Shown: positions 45,293 through 55,969, counted from the first letter of the stretch. The stretch is DNA of 64,000 nucleotides from Liquorilactobacillus satsumensis DSM 16230 = JCM 12392 (GCF_001435195.1 NZ_AZFQ01000050.1:1-64000), one strand, 5' to 3'. Numbers and translations: made by a program. Notes: generated by a model not told the origin, from the letters alone.

Positions 45293-45841
45293 ATGGAGTA
45301 TCTAACGAATTTTGCATCCGGTTTTATGAAACTATTTCAGACAGGTGGAAAAACTTTTATTGGATGGATGTCATCTATCATTCCAGTTGTTTTGTTATTG
45401 CTGGTTCTAATGAACGCAATTATTGCCTTTGTGGGAGATAAAAAAATGGCCAAGCTAGCGCGGGCTTCTTCTAAGAATCCAATTACGCGTTACTTGATTT
45501 TGCCATTCGTTTCAGCTTTTATGCTGGGAAACCCAATGGCGCACTCAATGGGACGTTTTTTACCGGAGTATTATAAACCAAGCTGGTATGCTTCAATTGC
45601 ACAATTTTGTCATACAAGTAACGGAGTTTTCCCACACATTAACCCTTCGGAATACTTCATTTGGCTAGGAATTGCACAGGGAATTCAGAAGTTGGGCTTG
45701 AATACGATGGATTTAGCCATTCGTTACTTGCTCGTTGGCTTAATAATGAACTTTATTGGTGGCTGGATCACAGATTTTACGACGGCTTATGTGTGCAAGC
45801 AACAGGGAATTACACTTTCTAAGCAAGTCGACATTAATTAA
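45293..45841 (+). CDS. gutC: Glucitol/sorbitol PTS EIIC
   Basis: A 182-residue membrane protein equivalent to SrlA. It has [54 protein letters not shown] and [19 protein letters not shown]. It carries sorbitol across the membrane together with the EIIBC protein. The ATG at 45293 follows AAGGAG; a TTG three codons earlier is less likely. Confidence 0.92.
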   Translation: MEYLTNFASGFMKLFQTGGKTFIGWMSSIIPVVLLLLVLMNAIIAFVGDKKMAKLARASSKNPITRYLILPFVSAFMLGNPMAHSMGRFLPEYYKPSWYASIAQFCHTSNGVFPHINPSEYFIWLGIAQGIQKLGLNTMDLAIRYLLVGLIMNFIGGWITDFTTAYVCKQQGITLSKQVDIN

Positions 45842-45867
45842 GTAAAATAAAGGACGGGGTGATTGAA

Positions 45868-46893
45868 ATGGCAAAAAAGTATCGGAGTATTAAAGTTGTT
45901 AAAGGAGCTGGCGGCTGGGGTGGGCCCTTGACGATCACACCAACAGCACAGAAACACAAATTTATTTATGTAACTGGTGGTAACAAACCACCGATCGTGG
46001 ACAAAATCGCTAAATTAACGGGGATGGAAGCGGTCAATGGTTTTAAAACCTCCATTCCAGATGAGGAAACTGCACTAGCGATTGTCGATTGTGGCGGTAC
46101 GCTACGTTGTGGAATTTATCCTAAAAAGGGGATTCCAACGATTAACGTGTTACCGACTGGGAAAAGCGGACCATTAGCGCAATTTATGACAGAAAGTAAC
46201 TATGTATCTAATGTTACTGTTGCACAAGTTATGTTAGCTGATGAGGCTGAAGTTGACCATGCAGCGACTGTAACTAGTGAGGACGGAGACAGTATTCCAA
46301 TAAAACAGGAAAGTACAAAATTTGACAGTACTCAGACGTTGACACAACAGACACAAAATCCAGGACTACTTACTAAAATTGGCATTGGAGCTGGACGAGT
46401 AGTTGCAACGTTCAATCAGGCTGCTAAAGATGCCGTGCAGACGGTTATTAATACGATTATACCGTTCATGGCTTTCGTTGCATTATTAATTGGCATTATT
46501 AACGGTTCCGGAATTGGTAAGCTATTTGCAAGTGTTATGGAGCCTTTAGCGGGAAATATTTGGGGGTTAATGATTCTTGGTTTTATCTGCTCTTTGCCTT
46601 TTTTGTCCCCATTATTGGGTCCGGGAGCAGTGATTGGTCAAGTTATCGGAACTTTGATCGGAGTTGAGATTAGCAAGGGAAATATTCCACCGCAATACGC
46701 TCTTCCGGCTTTATTTGCAATTAATACCCAAAATGGCTGTGATTTTATTCCAGTTGGACTAGGCTTAGCAGAAGCAGATGCTAAAACAGTTGAAGTTGGA
46801 GTGCCTTCTGTGCTGTATAGTCGCTTTATTAATGGTGTTCCGCGTGTATTTATTGCATGGCTTGCAAGTTTTGGATTATATTCAGGAAAATAA
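45868..46893 (+). CDS. gutB: Glucitol/sorbitol PTS EIIBC
   Basis: A 341-residue SrlE-type protein. The N-terminal EIIB half has the phospho-cysteine motif [14 protein letters not shown] (Cys75 and Cys81), and the C-terminal EIIC half has membrane segments with [23 protein letters not shown] and [32 protein letters not shown]. The start MAKKYRS is preferred over GTG three codons earlier. It transfers phosphate to sorbitol. Confidence 0.9.
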   Translation: MAKKYRSIKVVKGAGGWGGPLTITPTAQKHKFIYVTGGNKPPIVDKIAKLTGMEAVNGFKTSIPDEETALAIVDCGGTLRCGIYPKKGIPTINVLPTGKSGPLAQFMTESNYVSNVTVAQVMLADEAEVDHAATVTSEDGDSIPIKQESTKFDSTQTLTQQTQNPGLLTKIGIGAGRVVATFNQAAKDAVQTVINTIIPFMAFVALLIGIINGSGIGKLFASVMEPLAGNIWGLMILGFICSLPFLSPLLGPGAVIGQVIGTLIGVEISKGNIPPQYALPALFAINTQNGCDFIPVGLGLAEADAKTVEVGVPSVLYSRFINGVPRVFIAWLASFGLYSGK

Positions 46894-46915
46894 GCTATTC
46901 TCGGGGTGAATTCTA

Positions 46916-47287
46916 ATGAGTGAGAAAAAAATTTTTGAAACGAATGTTGTTGAAATTGGGGAGGAAGCACGCGAATTCAAGGAAATTAAGATGCTGATTT
47001 TGTTTGGAGACCAAGCACCTGACGCCTTACGCCCTTCTTGTTATTTAATCAACGTTGAACCTGTTCAGGGAAAGATTGAACCTGACATGTTTTTAAAGAT
47101 TGATACTAATAAGTACAGGATTACCGCTGTAGGGCAAGAAGTACAATCTAATCTTGCAAATTTAGGGCATATTGCGATTAGTTTTACAGGCGAAAAGCAG
47201 GCGAAGCTACCGGGAACACTGTATGTTGAGAAAAATGAGTATCCTGTGCTTGCAGTCAATTCAAAAATTATGATTGAAAAAGAATGA
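46916..47287 (+). CDS. gutA: Glucitol/sorbitol PTS EIIA
   Basis: A 123-residue cytoplasmic EIIA of the SrlB type. The probable phospho-histidine His85 is in LANLGHIAISFTG, and LFGDQAPDALRP is also typical. It is the last gene of the operon and is followed by a strong terminator at 47336. Confidence 0.9.
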   Translation: MSEKKIFETNVVEIGEEAREFKEIKMLILFGDQAPDALRPSCYLINVEPVQGKIEPDMFLKIDTNKYRITAVGQEVQSNLANLGHIAISFTGEKQAKLPGTLYVEKNEYPVLAVNSKIMIEKE

Positions 47288-47335
47288 AATCTGCCGCAAT
47301 TTAGGCAAGTGTAATGAACATAATTAACTTAAAAA

Positions 47336-47362
47336 GTTGGGTTACGTAACCCGGCTTTTTTT
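47336..47362 (+). terminator. gut operon terminator
   Basis: GTTGGGTTAC pairs with GTAACCCGGC and is followed by seven T, 48 bases after the gutA stop. Confidence 0.9.
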
Positions 47363-47487
47363 GTTTGGAAATATTTACATAAAAATTACATAAAATTGGC
47401 ATGATAGTAGTGAAAGGCACTTAATGAAGAACCGATATTAGCTAGTGGAAGTGTGAAATCTATGCTGGTATAAGGAGAATCAATTTT

Positions 47488-49617
47488 ATGTGGGTAAAAT
47501 TAGAAAAGCTCAAGAATAGTTGTTGGCAAAGATTCAGAAGGAAGAAGCACAAACTGAACTTTTTTTCAAAAGTCCGCTTTAAGATTAGCGGGAAAAGCAT
47601 CGGGACCTATGTTGCACTGTTAATTATTGCAGTAGCTTTTATTTCTATTCTAGGAATGTTACTCAGTTCATATTTAAATACGACGAATATTCTAATTTCA
47701 CGTAACAACGCTAGCAAAAAATCAGCGGTTGAGGTAATCAATACTGAACAACAGTCAATTCATGATACTGCACAAAAAGCACTTGTAGGCATGCTGCAAC
47801 AACCGGAATTTAAAGAGGAGTTCAAGCTGGATGCAATTTATGCATTAATACGTGCGGCGGAGAATGAGAACGGGGTAATAAAAAATGCCATCTTTACAAC
47901 TGCAGACGGTAAATATGTGACTAATAACGATAAATTGGACGTGCATTATGCGCCGACAAAGCAAACGTGGTATCAAGAGGCTGTGAAAAAAGAGGGAGTT
48001 TTGAGTTGGAGTAGTCCTTATAAGGATCCGACTAGCCAACAATATGTAACCAGTGTTTCCGAAGCTGTCAGAGATGCAACTGGCAAACTTGGGGTATTAT
48101 CGTTTAACATTTCCTATAATGACATTCAGGCGAACTTGGACCAGATGCAGATTGGACGCACTGGCACTGCAACCTTGATCTCAAAAAAAGGGATTGTGCT
48201 AGCAGCAACTGATCACAAGCTGGTAGGCAAAAATATCAGTTCAATGGCAGTCTTTAAGGCAATTGCACACAATAAAGCAAATGCGGGAAATGTCCTTCCC
48301 AAAGGAGGTTCACGAGTTGAAACCATTTATTATACTAAAGGAAATGGAGCTCAAATGTGGACGTTGGCTCAGGTACAAAGGGACGAATTAACGCCTGAAA
48401 TAATGTCTTTAATAAGTGAGTCTTTGATTGCAGCCTTAGTCGTGTTGCTGATCGGGATTGGAATTGCAACGGCGGTAACGCGCTTGTTAAAGATAACCGC
48501 TGCGATCTTTGTGCATTTTTTGGCAGAAGCTGGCAACGGGCACTTGGTAAAAATAGAAGAGCATAAAGTTCCACGTAAGAAAAGAGTTGGAAAATTGACT
48601 GCACACCTGATAAAAAGCGATGCTGCTGGTAACGAATTACAGCAAGTTATTTTTCATTACAACAAAATGATTATGACAATTGGAGCTTTGATCTTAGGTA
48701 TTCAAAAAGAAGGAGCTAATGTCTCACAAAGAACAGCTGCGTTAGTAGCATTATCACAACAGACAAACGCTGCAACTGAAGAAGTTACCAAGACAATTAC
48801 TGCGGTTGCACAAACAACCAGTGAACAGGCTAAGAAAACGCAGCGCAGCGGAGAACAGATCCAACAGCTTTCTCAAGTCGTAAATGCACTGGAAGGGAAG
48901 ATGGCCACGATGAAGCACCAGTCAGCATTAACCACGCATGTTAATCAAGAAAATGTCAATGTAATGACGCGAGTAGAGCAAAATTGGGAGCAACAAATAG
49001 CCAGTCTTGAAACTCAGGTGCATGACATTAACAAGATGGATGCAAGTATTCAAGATATTAATAAGATTATCGGAGTAATTAACCGAATCACTGCCAAGAC
49101 CAATCTACTAGCATTGAACGCTTCAATTGAAGCAGCCAGCGCAGGAGATGCAGGGCGCGGCTTTGCTGTGGTAGCAACTGAGATCAGAAAGTTAGCAGAG
49201 CAAAGTAAAGCATCGACCAAAGAGATTGCAACTAATGTTGAAAGTATTCAAGCACGTTCAAAACAGGTTGTCGCTGGTACGGCCAAAGCGCTCGCAGGTG
49301 GGGAGGTACAAACTGATTTAATCGGACAAGCGATCACTTCTTCGAACAAAGTGGTTACGACAATTGAACAGCTTTTGGCGGGAATTGCAGCGACTGCAAC
49401 GCTAACCCAAAAAATCATTGACATTCAAAAGCAGGTTTCAGCTAATCTTGCTGATATTTCGGCTGCAACTGAAGAAAATGCGGCGGGGACACAGGAAGTT
49501 TCGACTAATGCTGAAGAGGTCTTAGCAACGATGCAAGAATTTACCAAGCATGTCGCAGAATTACAGAAAATTGCAGCAAAACTAAAACAAAATTTAGTAG
49601 AAGGTTTTGTTGTTTAA
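47488..49617 (+). CDS. Transmembrane chemoreceptor with dCache-type sensor
   Basis: A 709-residue methyl-accepting chemotaxis protein. A basic N-terminus is followed by TM1 (about residues 38-64), an extracellular dCache domain (about 65-305; [31 protein letters not shown]), TM2 (about 312-335), a HAMP-like part and the signalling coiled coil. The tip motif is [35 protein letters not shown]. dCache domains bind amino acids, organic acids or other small ligands. It follows the gut operon but has its own leader, so a link to sorbitol is only a possibility. Confidence 0.9.
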   Translation: MWVKLEKLKNSCWQRFRRKKHKLNFFSKVRFKISGKSIGTYVALLIIAVAFISILGMLLSSYLNTTNILISRNNASKKSAVEVINTEQQSIHDTAQKALVGMLQQPEFKEEFKLDAIYALIRAAENENGVIKNAIFTTADGKYVTNNDKLDVHYAPTKQTWYQEAVKKEGVLSWSSPYKDPTSQQYVTSVSEAVRDATGKLGVLSFNISYNDIQANLDQMQIGRTGTATLISKKGIVLAATDHKLVGKNISSMAVFKAIAHNKANAGNVLPKGGSRVETIYYTKGNGAQMWTLAQVQRDELTPEIMSLISESLIAALVVLLIGIGIATAVTRLLKITAAIFVHFLAEAGNGHLVKIEEHKVPRKKRVGKLTAHLIKSDAAGNELQQVIFHYNKMIMTIGALILGIQKEGANVSQRTAALVALSQQTNAATEEVTKTITAVAQTTSEQAKKTQRSGEQIQQLSQVVNALEGKMATMKHQSALTTHVNQENVNVMTRVEQNWEQQIASLETQVHDINKMDASIQDINKIIGVINRITAKTNLLALNASIEAASAGDAGRGFAVVATEIRKLAEQSKASTKEIATNVESIQARSKQVVAGTAKALAGGEVQTDLIGQAITSSNKVVTTIEQLLAGIAATATLTQKIIDIQKQVSANLADISAATEENAAGTQEVSTNAEEVLATMQEFTKHVAELQKIAAKLKQNLVEGFVV

Positions 49618-49639
49618 GTGAAAGCCAATTACTAAATTA

Positions 49640-50479
49640 CTAAATGCCAAGACGTCCACCGTGCACCTTGACCACATGGGATGTAATAATAAAAGCATCA
49701 GGATCAATATCGTGGATGGCACTCAACAAAGGCCCATAGCTTTGATTATCGACGACTAATAAGAGGAGCTCCTTTTGATTAGCACTGTATCCCCCGTGCA
49801 CATCGTAAACAGTCAGACTCTGATCTGCAGCGAGCAGCATTTCTTGAAGTTCTGCAGTTTTAGTTTGGCTCATAATTTGGATCTGATATTTATGATCAAG
49901 GCCGGCCTCAATGTAGCGCATCACTAAAGAAGTAATTACAAGTGAAAAAACAGCCATAAAAAAGGCATTTAGACCTGAAACGAAAATATTGAAAAAAGTG
50001 ACAACAAAATCAATTGCAAGTAACGAGATTGCCGTATTGATGTGGAAATATTTTTTTAAAATCAAAGGTGCGACAGTAGTTCCACCACTTGAGGCACTGA
50101 TTCTGTATAACATTGCAATTCCAACTGCAAAAATCGCCCCGCCTGCAATAACAGCTAATAAAGGATCTGCGACAATCTTGAAACTCGGAGTGAGGTAAAG
50201 CAAGAGGGGAAGTAAGAAACTGCCTAAAGCGATTTTTTGGACCACTTGTCTGTCAAGAAAGACAGCCGCAAGAATAACCATTAGGGCATTGATAATCAGG
50301 ACTGAAAAAGCAGGTGGAATTTTAAAGGAGGCATGCAATAAGATCGCAATTCCGGTTGATCCTCCAGCTGCGATGTTAATAGGTGAGTAGAAGAAGTTAA
50401 TTGAAAGAGTAATAATTTCTAATGCAAGTAGTAAGATTCCTAATTGATACAGTGGATTTTTTGTTAACCTTCTTTTCAT
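49640..50479 (-). CDS. YitT family membrane protein (DUF2179)
   Basis: A 279-residue protein with about five helices including NFFYSPINIAAGGSTGIAILL and FAVGIAMLYRISASSGGTTVAPLIL. A C-terminal soluble DUF2179 domain follows (MLLAADQSLTVYDVHGGYSANQKELLLLVVD; DPDAFIITSHVVKVHGG). The start MKRRLTKN follows AAAGGAG; the 10 codons before it lack a site. Function of this widespread Gram-positive family is unknown. Confidence 0.9.
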   Translation of the reverse strand: MKRRLTKNPLYQLGILLLALEIITLSINFFYSPINIAAGGSTGIAILLHASFKIPPAFSVLIINALMVILAAVFLDRQVVQKIALGSFLLPLLLYLTPSFKIVADPLLAVIAGGAIFAVGIAMLYRISASSGGTTVAPLILKKYFHINTAISLLAIDFVVTFFNIFVSGLNAFFMAVFSLVITSLVMRYIEAGLDHKYQIQIMSQTKTAELQEMLLAADQSLTVYDVHGGYSANQKELLLLVVDNQSYGPLLSAIHDIDPDAFIITSHVVKVHGGRLGI

Positions 50480-50553
50480 AATGAACTCCTTTCGACGTGG
50501 CTCATACAATTAAGTTTAACAAACCAGACCGTTTTGTTCTAATTATTAGACTA

Positions 50554-50606
50554 AAAAACTGACAACATTTTCACGACCTTTGAGAGTAAAAATGTTGTCA
50601 GTTTTT
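50554..50606 (-). terminator. Terminator of the glycerate operon
   Basis: AAAAACTGACAACATTTT pairs perfectly with AAAATGTTGTCAGTTTTT across a 17-base loop, 8 bases after the glycerate kinase stop. The T-run lies on the minus strand. Confidence 0.9.
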
Positions 50607-50613
50607 ATTTTTA

Positions 50614-51756
50614 TTAATGAGTTGCTTTAATCAAGCGTGCAATATTTTCCGCAGTCTGTGCGATGTCTGCGCGCCCATCGGCAAATGCAGCGGAAAGACT
50701 TTTGGCGCCAGAAACAGTTGCAAAAATTGCGGTGAAAATTCCTTTTTGATAAAGGACATCGACTTTTTCACCAACATTACCTGCTAAGGCAATGACTGGA
50801 GCATTCGGGGCCACGGTTCGAGTTGCAAGTGCGACTCCGAAGGGCGTTTTACCATATTGTGTCTGAAAGTCAATACCACCTTCACCAGTAAAAACGAAAT
50901 CCGCATCAACTGCTTTTTCCTTTAAATGCGTGTAGTCCACGACAATTTCGATTCCCTTTTTTAGCTTGGCGTTTGTAAATGCTAACAAGCCAGCACCTAA
51001 TCCACCAGCTGCGCCAGCCCCAGGGAATGCGGCTAGGTCTTTACCGGTTGCTTCTTGTACGATGCGAGCATAATGTGCCAGATTGTGATCTAATTGTGCT
51101 ACCATGGCTGGTGTTGCTCCTTTTTGGGGACCAAAGACAGCAGAGGCACCTTGAGGCCCTACAAGTGGGTTTACTACGTCTGAAGCAATCAAAATATTGG
51201 TTGCCGCAATACGTGGGTCACGTTGACTAAGATCAATTGTGTGGAGTTTTTGGAGTGCACCTCCACCAAATTGAAGCGGCTGGCCATTGACATCAAGTAA
51301 TTTAATCCCTAATGCTTGGGCCATTCCGGCACCACCATCATTTGTAGCACTGCCGCCGATCCCTAAGATGATTTTCGAAACTTGATGATCTAGTGCATCA
51401 AGGATAAGTTCTCCCGTGCCAAAAGTAGTCGCACGGAGCGGGTCACGAGTTTGTTCGGTGACATATCCAATCCCACTGGCTTCAGCCATTTCAATTACGG
51501 CGGTATTTCCATCTCCTAGTAAACCATAAGTTGCATTGACCTGCTTGCCCAGCGGACCAGTCACTTTTTTGGTGATCAAAGTTCCTTGACTGGCATCCAC
51601 TAATGATTGAACGGTTCCTTCACCACCATCTGCCATTGGAACTTTAACAAAATTAGCGGTAGGGAAGACTTTTTGAATGCCGTTTTGAATTGCATCAGCG
51701 ACTTCTTTTGCTGTTAGGCTTCCTTTGAAAGAATCTGGGGCGATAACGAATTTCAT
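50614..51756 (-). CDS. glxK: Glycerate kinase (GlxK type)
   Basis: A 380-residue class-II glycerate kinase. It starts KFVIAPDSFKGSLTAKEVADAI and has MADGGEGTVQSLVDA, GIGGSATNDGGAGMAQALG near residue 130, PGAGAAGGLGAGLLAF and FTGEGGIDFQTQYGKTPFGVA. It phosphorylates D-glycerate with ATP. It is downstream of a GntP-type transporter by 25 bases, so a glycerate uptake and phosphorylation unit is likely. Confidence 0.92.
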   Translation of the reverse strand: MKFVIAPDSFKGSLTAKEVADAIQNGIQKVFPTANFVKVPMADGGEGTVQSLVDASQGTLITKKVTGPLGKQVNATYGLLGDGNTAVIEMAEASGIGYVTEQTRDPLRATTFGTGELILDALDHQVSKIILGIGGSATNDGGAGMAQALGIKLLDVNGQPLQFGGGALQKLHTIDLSQRDPRIAATNILIASDVVNPLVGPQGASAVFGPQKGATPAMVAQLDHNLAHYARIVQEATGKDLAAFPGAGAAGGLGAGLLAFTNAKLKKGIEIVVDYTHLKEKAVDADFVFTGEGGIDFQTQYGKTPFGVALATRTVAPNAPVIALAGNVGEKVDVLYQKGIFTAIFATVSGAKSLSAAFADGRADIAQTAENIARLIKATH

Positions 51757-51781
51757 TTACTAATCCTCCATTAAAAGTATT

Positions 51782-53089
51782 TTAAAGGTGTAAGAAACCA
51801 TACATTACTGTGGCCACCACCATTGCAGTTCCACCTACTAAAAATTCATAAAAGATTCCGCGTGAACGTTCTTTTAGATCCATATGCATGGCATTGGCTG
51901 TGACGTGAAAATAGTTACCATGTGGAAGCTGATCCAAAACGATTCCGCCAGTGTGGACCATCGCAGCGGCTGCTAATGGAGTGACTCCAAACCCAAGAAT
52001 TGCTTTTGAAAAAGATCCGGTTGCAAGGATTACTCCAGTTGAAGTTGAAGCCGAAGCAGCAGCCATGAGCAGGCCGGATAACGGAGCAAGTAAGACACCG
52101 GAAATATGTGAAAGCTGAATTAATGAAATGATCTCAGCAGGTAAATTTGATGAAGTGATGGTTGCACCAATTGCACCTGCGCCTATCAAAATTAAGACGA
52201 CGTCAGTCATTCTGCTGACACCGGCTTTGGCATAATTACGCAGCTGGTGTCCCTGTTTCATTGCAAGGGCACCCACGACTGCTGCAAAAGGAAGGACGTA
52301 AAGCGCGTCAAGGTTGAAACTCGTTAAAAAGGTCAGATGAAAAATTGATCCAAGCGGGTTGAGCAATAAAAGAACAATTGCCACAACGGGTGTGACTAGT
52401 GCTGATCCTAAAGAAGGCAAATCCTTATCTTTGCCAGCGGCAGTAAGATTTAAAAGATCATCTTCACGAACTTGACTACCTTTTTGCTTGATCAAATTAG
52501 CAATTAAGATTGTGACAGCTAAGGCAAAGAGAGCCGGAATGAAATCAGCGATCATTACTTGACTGAGTTCAACATTAAATCCCTTTGCAGCGGCAATCGT
52601 GTTGGGATTGGGCGAAATGATATTACCGGCTTTACCACCGCCTGAAAGGGCAACAAGTAAAGCTAATTTTGAAATTTTCATTCTTTGTCCAACTTCAAGC
52701 GCAATTGGTGCCACAATTAGAACTGCAACTGGAATGAAAACACCGACTGCTGTAATAACCATGGTTGCCAGTGCCAGTGCCAAAATTGCAAAATGGTCCC
52801 CCAACTTATTTACGATTGTGCGGGCAAGGGTATCAGCTGCGCCGGATTCCATCATGACACCTGCCAGCATTCCAGCAGCCAAGACACGTAAAACGGTGCC
52901 CATAACACTTTGAGAACCTTTAATTAAAATATCGAGTGTTTGAACAAGATTGGCGCCCCCCAGCAAGGAACCGCAAATTGCACCCAATAGCAGTGAGTAA
53001 ACCGGGTTTAGTTTCTTTAAAATTAAGATAATAGCGACTGCTAGACCGCATAGAGCAGCCCACCAGGAAATAACAAGTGATGAATCCAT
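51782..53089 (-). CDS. GntP family transporter, probable glycerate importer
   Basis: A 435-residue GntP-type carrier with about 12 helices. It has VMGTVLRVLAAGMLAGVMMESGAADTLA, the GGGKAGNIISPNPNTIAAAKGF loop near residue 157 and STSTGVILATGS near 347. The start MDSSLVIS follows GGAGG; four codons earlier another Met has no site. The adjacent glycerate kinase suggests glycerate, although most GntP proteins move gluconate. Confidence 0.85.
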   Translation of the reverse strand: MDSSLVISWWAALCGLAVAIILILKKLNPVYSLLLGAICGSLLGGANLVQTLDILIKGSQSVMGTVLRVLAAGMLAGVMMESGAADTLARTIVNKLGDHFAILALALATMVITAVGVFIPVAVLIVAPIALEVGQRMKISKLALLVALSGGGKAGNIISPNPNTIAAAKGFNVELSQVMIADFIPALFALAVTILIANLIKQKGSQVREDDLLNLTAAGKDKDLPSLGSALVTPVVAIVLLLLNPLGSIFHLTFLTSFNLDALYVLPFAAVVGALAMKQGHQLRNYAKAGVSRMTDVVLILIGAGAIGATITSSNLPAEIISLIQLSHISGVLLAPLSGLLMAAASASTSTGVILATGSFSKAILGFGVTPLAAAAMVHTGGIVLDQLPHGNYFHVTANAMHMDLKERSRGIFYEFLVGGTAMVVATVMYGFLHL

Positions 53090-53314
53090 AATAACCTCCA
53101 ATTAATTGTGAAAAAATTAATAAATCGCACAACAACCATTGTAAAGAAAGTTGGTTTTAATTTCAATCTTTCTTTTAAATTAAATTTATTAATGGCTTAA
53201 AATACTTTTAAATCAAGATTATTCAAGAAAAAAGCAGGTTATCTGAAACTATCTTCCTTAAAAAAACTTAAAGTTCATTATTTCACACTTTTAAAAAATT
53301 AGGGAAATAAAATT

Positions 53315-53825
53315 GGTTCTGGTGCAAAAATTTTCAGACAACTCTATTTCGAGTATAACTAGCCTAAAAAGCGAGGTAGTTATGATGAAAAATTATTTTA
53401 AAGAGCGGCATTTCCAGAAAAGACATTATTTTGGTAGCCGTTGGCTGCTATTTCAGATTTTCATTGAGCTACGTGATATTGTTGAAATATTACGTGACCG
53501 TGGGATTACCATTCATCATACAACCATTATGCGCTGGGTTCACCATTACGGGCCACTATTCAAATTATTATGGCGGAACGTTAAAAGCCATTAAACAAGT
53601 GATTAAGGATGGATTATTGCCAACGGAGAATCACAAGTGCTCTAAATATCGTAATAATTTGATTGAACAAGATCATCGGCTAATTAAACATGTCTTGGTA
53701 AAATCAAGTGACTTTCAATCGCTACGAACGGCATTACAATCGTTAACCGAATTAGTAGCAAACTAGTATAGTAATGACTGTCAAAATGTGGTAAACAGGT
53801 TTCTTTATTATTTTGCACCGGAACC
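53315..53825 (+). mobile_element. Degenerate IS6-family element, copy 1
   Basis: 511 bases bounded by the inverted ends GGTTCTGGTGCAAAAATT and its near-complement ending GCACCGGAACC. Translation in pieces gives MKNYFKERHFQK, the HTH region DIVEILRDRGITIHHTTIMRWVHHYG and the C-terminal NNLIEQDHRLIKH of an IS6 transposase. An extra A near 53418 and a lost T near 53472 shift frame. The middle with the first two catalytic Asp residues is missing, and an 81-base C-terminal stretch present in copy 2 is deleted. Confidence 0.85.
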
Positions 53826-53899
53826 GTTGGAATAACAGCCAGTTTAATTCTGGAAGTCTTAATTGATTTCATACACTTTTCCTCATTTTACACATTAAT

Positions 53900-54379
53900 T
53901 TACTTGTAAAGATTATTCAGCTGAAACTCTTTTAACATTTTGATAAATGCCTGGATTTCTTCATTGTTGTACTTAGAAATTACTTTTTTTCTTTTTTTAA
54001 TTAAATTTCTATTCAATTGATTATCGGCTGCAACTATTTTTTTACCAAGCATCGTTAAAGAATATAACCTTTCTCTTTTGCTTTCAGGATTCACCTTTTT
54101 TTCAATTAGGTTAAATTTTTGCAGGCGTAATAAATTTTTTGAAAGCGTTCCTTGAAGTAATTTAACATTCTGATTAATTGTCACAGCGTTTATGTTGCTT
54201 GACTGATCTAGTTCATGAAGTATTATGAGATGTTTCTCTGACAAATGTAAAATGGCATGTTTTAAATGAATATTATTATCATTTGGAAGCTGATTTGCTA
54301 AATAGTCCATCCTTTTATTCCAATCGAATTGAGTAAATAGCTGGTTGATGATACTAAGTAATTCATTTGAATTCTCCAT
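53900..54379 (-). CDS. MarR-family regulator
   Basis: A 159-residue winged-helix regulator. The DNA-binding region VTINQNVKLLQGTLSKNLLRLQKFNLIEKKVNPESKRERLYSLTMLGKKI is near residues 67-115, flanked by dimerisation helices. It is divergent from an MFS exporter gene, with a pair of ATTCC-N3-GGAAT palindromes between them. It lies inside the composite transposon. It probably represses the exporter until a drug or metabolite binds. Confidence 0.85.
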   Translation of the reverse strand: MENSNELLSIINQLFTQFDWNKRMDYLANQLPNDNNIHLKHAILHLSEKHLIILHELDQSSNINAVTINQNVKLLQGTLSKNLLRLQKFNLIEKKVNPESKRERLYSLTMLGKKIVAADNQLNRNLIKKRKKVISKYNNEEIQAFIKMLKEFQLNNLYK

Positions 54380-54543
54380 AAATATCGCCCCCTAAAGTAA
54401 TTTATATAGTGTTCTTACAAGGATATAATATCAATTTCAAAAAAATCGTTTAAATTGTTAAAACAGTAATCATCACACAATTGGATAATTAAATGAATCA
54501 ATTAAAGAATTGATAACCTAGAAACATTATAAGTGTTAAAAAG

Positions 54544-54556
54544 ATTCCCATGGAAT
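54544..54556. promoter_or_regulatory. Candidate MarR operator, left site
   Basis: ATTCCCATGGAAT, a 13-bp palindrome with the form ATTCC-N3-GGAAT. It overlaps the -35 position of a promoter whose -10 is TATAAT at 54574-54579. The same palindrome form recurs at 54602. Confidence 0.6.
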
Positions 54557-54573
54557 GTTATCTTAAATAAGTG

Positions 54574-54579
54574 TATAAT
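54574..54579 (+). promoter_or_regulatory. -10 box of the MFS exporter promoter
   Basis: A perfect TATAAT 41 bases upstream of the MFS start codon, between the two candidate operators. The -35 position is poor in sequence and is covered by the left operator. Confidence 0.55.
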
Positions 54580-54601
54580 ACCTGGTTGAATAATAAAATA
54601 C

Positions 54602-54614
54602 ATTCCGGGGGAAT
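54602..54614. promoter_or_regulatory. Candidate MarR operator, right site
   Basis: ATTCCGGGGGAAT, the second ATTCC-N3-GGAAT palindrome. It contains the GGGGG ribosome binding site of the MFS gene, so a bound repressor would block both elongation and leader formation. Confidence 0.6.
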
Positions 54615-54619
54615 CTTTT

Positions 54620-55969
54620 TTGAAAAATAAAAAAATTACATTGTGGATCGTTATTTTAATGACGTTTCTCTCATGCTTAAGTTCTAATATCGTAAATATC
54701 GCACTTCCCACAATTTCAAAAAAAATGTCTGCTCCGTTAAGCCAAGTACAATTAATTGTGACCAGTTATATAATTACAATTTGCATATTAATGCTTGTTT
54801 TTGGGCGTTTAGGCGACATAAAGGGAAAAATAAAAGTATTTAAATTTGGTATTTTGATATTCACTATCGGATCATTAATTTGTTTTTTGAGTACTAATTT
54901 TAATTTGATCGTCTTTGGACGCATTATTCAAGGAATAGGTGCTTCTGCTTACATGGCGAATAACCAAGGAATTATCACTGAAACCTTTCCCTTTGAAAAC
55001 CGTGGTAAGGCTCTAGGAAGTCTTGCATCTGCAGTTGCACTTGGCACAATGCTAGGGTCACCATTGGGCGGCCTTATTGTTTCTTACCTCCCGTGGCACT
55101 GGATATTTTTTATTAATGTTCCTTTGGGAATTATTTGTTTTGCGTTGACGTGTTGGAAACTACCAAGCGAAAATATTAAAAGTGAAATTAAACTAGATTA
55201 CTTTGGAAGTTTACTCGCCATGGTTTTAATGTTAATGATTTTTACCTTTTTTGAACTTGCCCCCAAATATGATTTTTCTATCGCTTTATGGCTGGGCTTT
55301 GGTATCGCTTGTTTCTTGTTAGGAATACTATTTGTAAAATTTGAAAAATATACAATTGACCCATTATTTAACTTTAATATATTAAAAAACAGAAGTTTTA
55401 CTACAAATATTATTTGTGCTTTGCTATCATTCCTTTGTTTAAGCGCATCAATTATTTCATTGCCCTTCTTCTTTCAAAATGTTTTAAAGATGTCTGCTGC
55501 GACAACGGGATATATCATGATGATCCAATCAATTATTATGTTTTTTCTGGCTCCAATGGCTGGTAGATTAGTTGATCATTTTAGAGGAACAACAATTGCT
55601 TTAATTGGTTCAATTATACTGTTAATAGGCTTTATAATCTTGAGCATCACTTCACATTCTGTAAGTCTTGTTGGTATCATTTTAGGTATTGTCGTACTAG
55701 CACTTGGTCAGGCCTTTTATCAGCCAGCAAACAATACGTTGATTATGTCAGCAATTGAAGTTGAATATTTGGGAGTAGCAGGCAGTTTAAATTCATTGGT
55801 GCGAAATCTTGGACAGGTCATTGGTATTTTATTAGCCACCAGTATCTTGGCTCAGGCAAGAGCCTTATTTTATAGTATTGGAGTTCTTTATCTAATGTTA
55901 GCATTCTTGACTTTCATTACTTTTATTTTTTATTTATATGAATTTATTCGAAATAAAAAACAAATTTGA
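54620..55969 (+). CDS. MFS exporter, DHA2 (14-helix) type
   Basis: A 449-residue major facilitator. It has NIVNIALPTISKKM in helix 1, the motif-A-like LVFGRLGDIKGKIKVFKFG, GRIIQGIGASAYMANNQGIITETFP and AVALGTMLGSPLGGLI (motif C). These are features of DHA2 drug:proton antiporters. The start is TTG after GGGGG; no earlier ATG exists and the first ATG is within helix 1. Its base composition is visibly richer in A and T than flanking chromosomal genes, as is the MarR gene, consistent with transfer. Confidence 0.82.
   Translation: MKNKKITLWIVILMTFLSCLSSNIVNIALPTISKKMSAPLSQVQLIVTSYIITICILMLVFGRLGDIKGKIKVFKFGILIFTIGSLICFLSTNFNLIVFGRIIQGIGASAYMANNQGIITETFPFENRGKALGSLASAVALGTMLGSPLGGLIVSYLPWHWIFFINVPLGIICFALTCWKLPSENIKSEIKLDYFGSLLAMVLMLMIFTFFELAPKYDFSIALWLGFGIACFLLGILFVKFEKYTIDPLFNFNILKNRSFTTNIICALLSFLCLSASIISLPFFFQNVLKMSAATTGYIMMIQSIIMFFLAPMAGRLVDHFRGTTIALIGSIILLIGFIILSITSHSVSLVGIILGIVVLALGQAFYQPANNTLIMSAIEVEYLGVAGSLNSLVRNLGQVIGILLATSILAQARALFYSIGVLYLMLAFLTFITFIFYLYEFIRNKKQI

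Noticed and set aside
53431..53766. 111-codon frame that looks like an independent gene
   Set aside because: It is the frame-shifted remainder of the decayed IS6 transposase copy 1.
53684..53872. Minus-strand frame MKSIKTSRIKL reaching past the IS edge
   Set aside because: It reads through the right end of the IS copy with no ribosome binding site and no family features.
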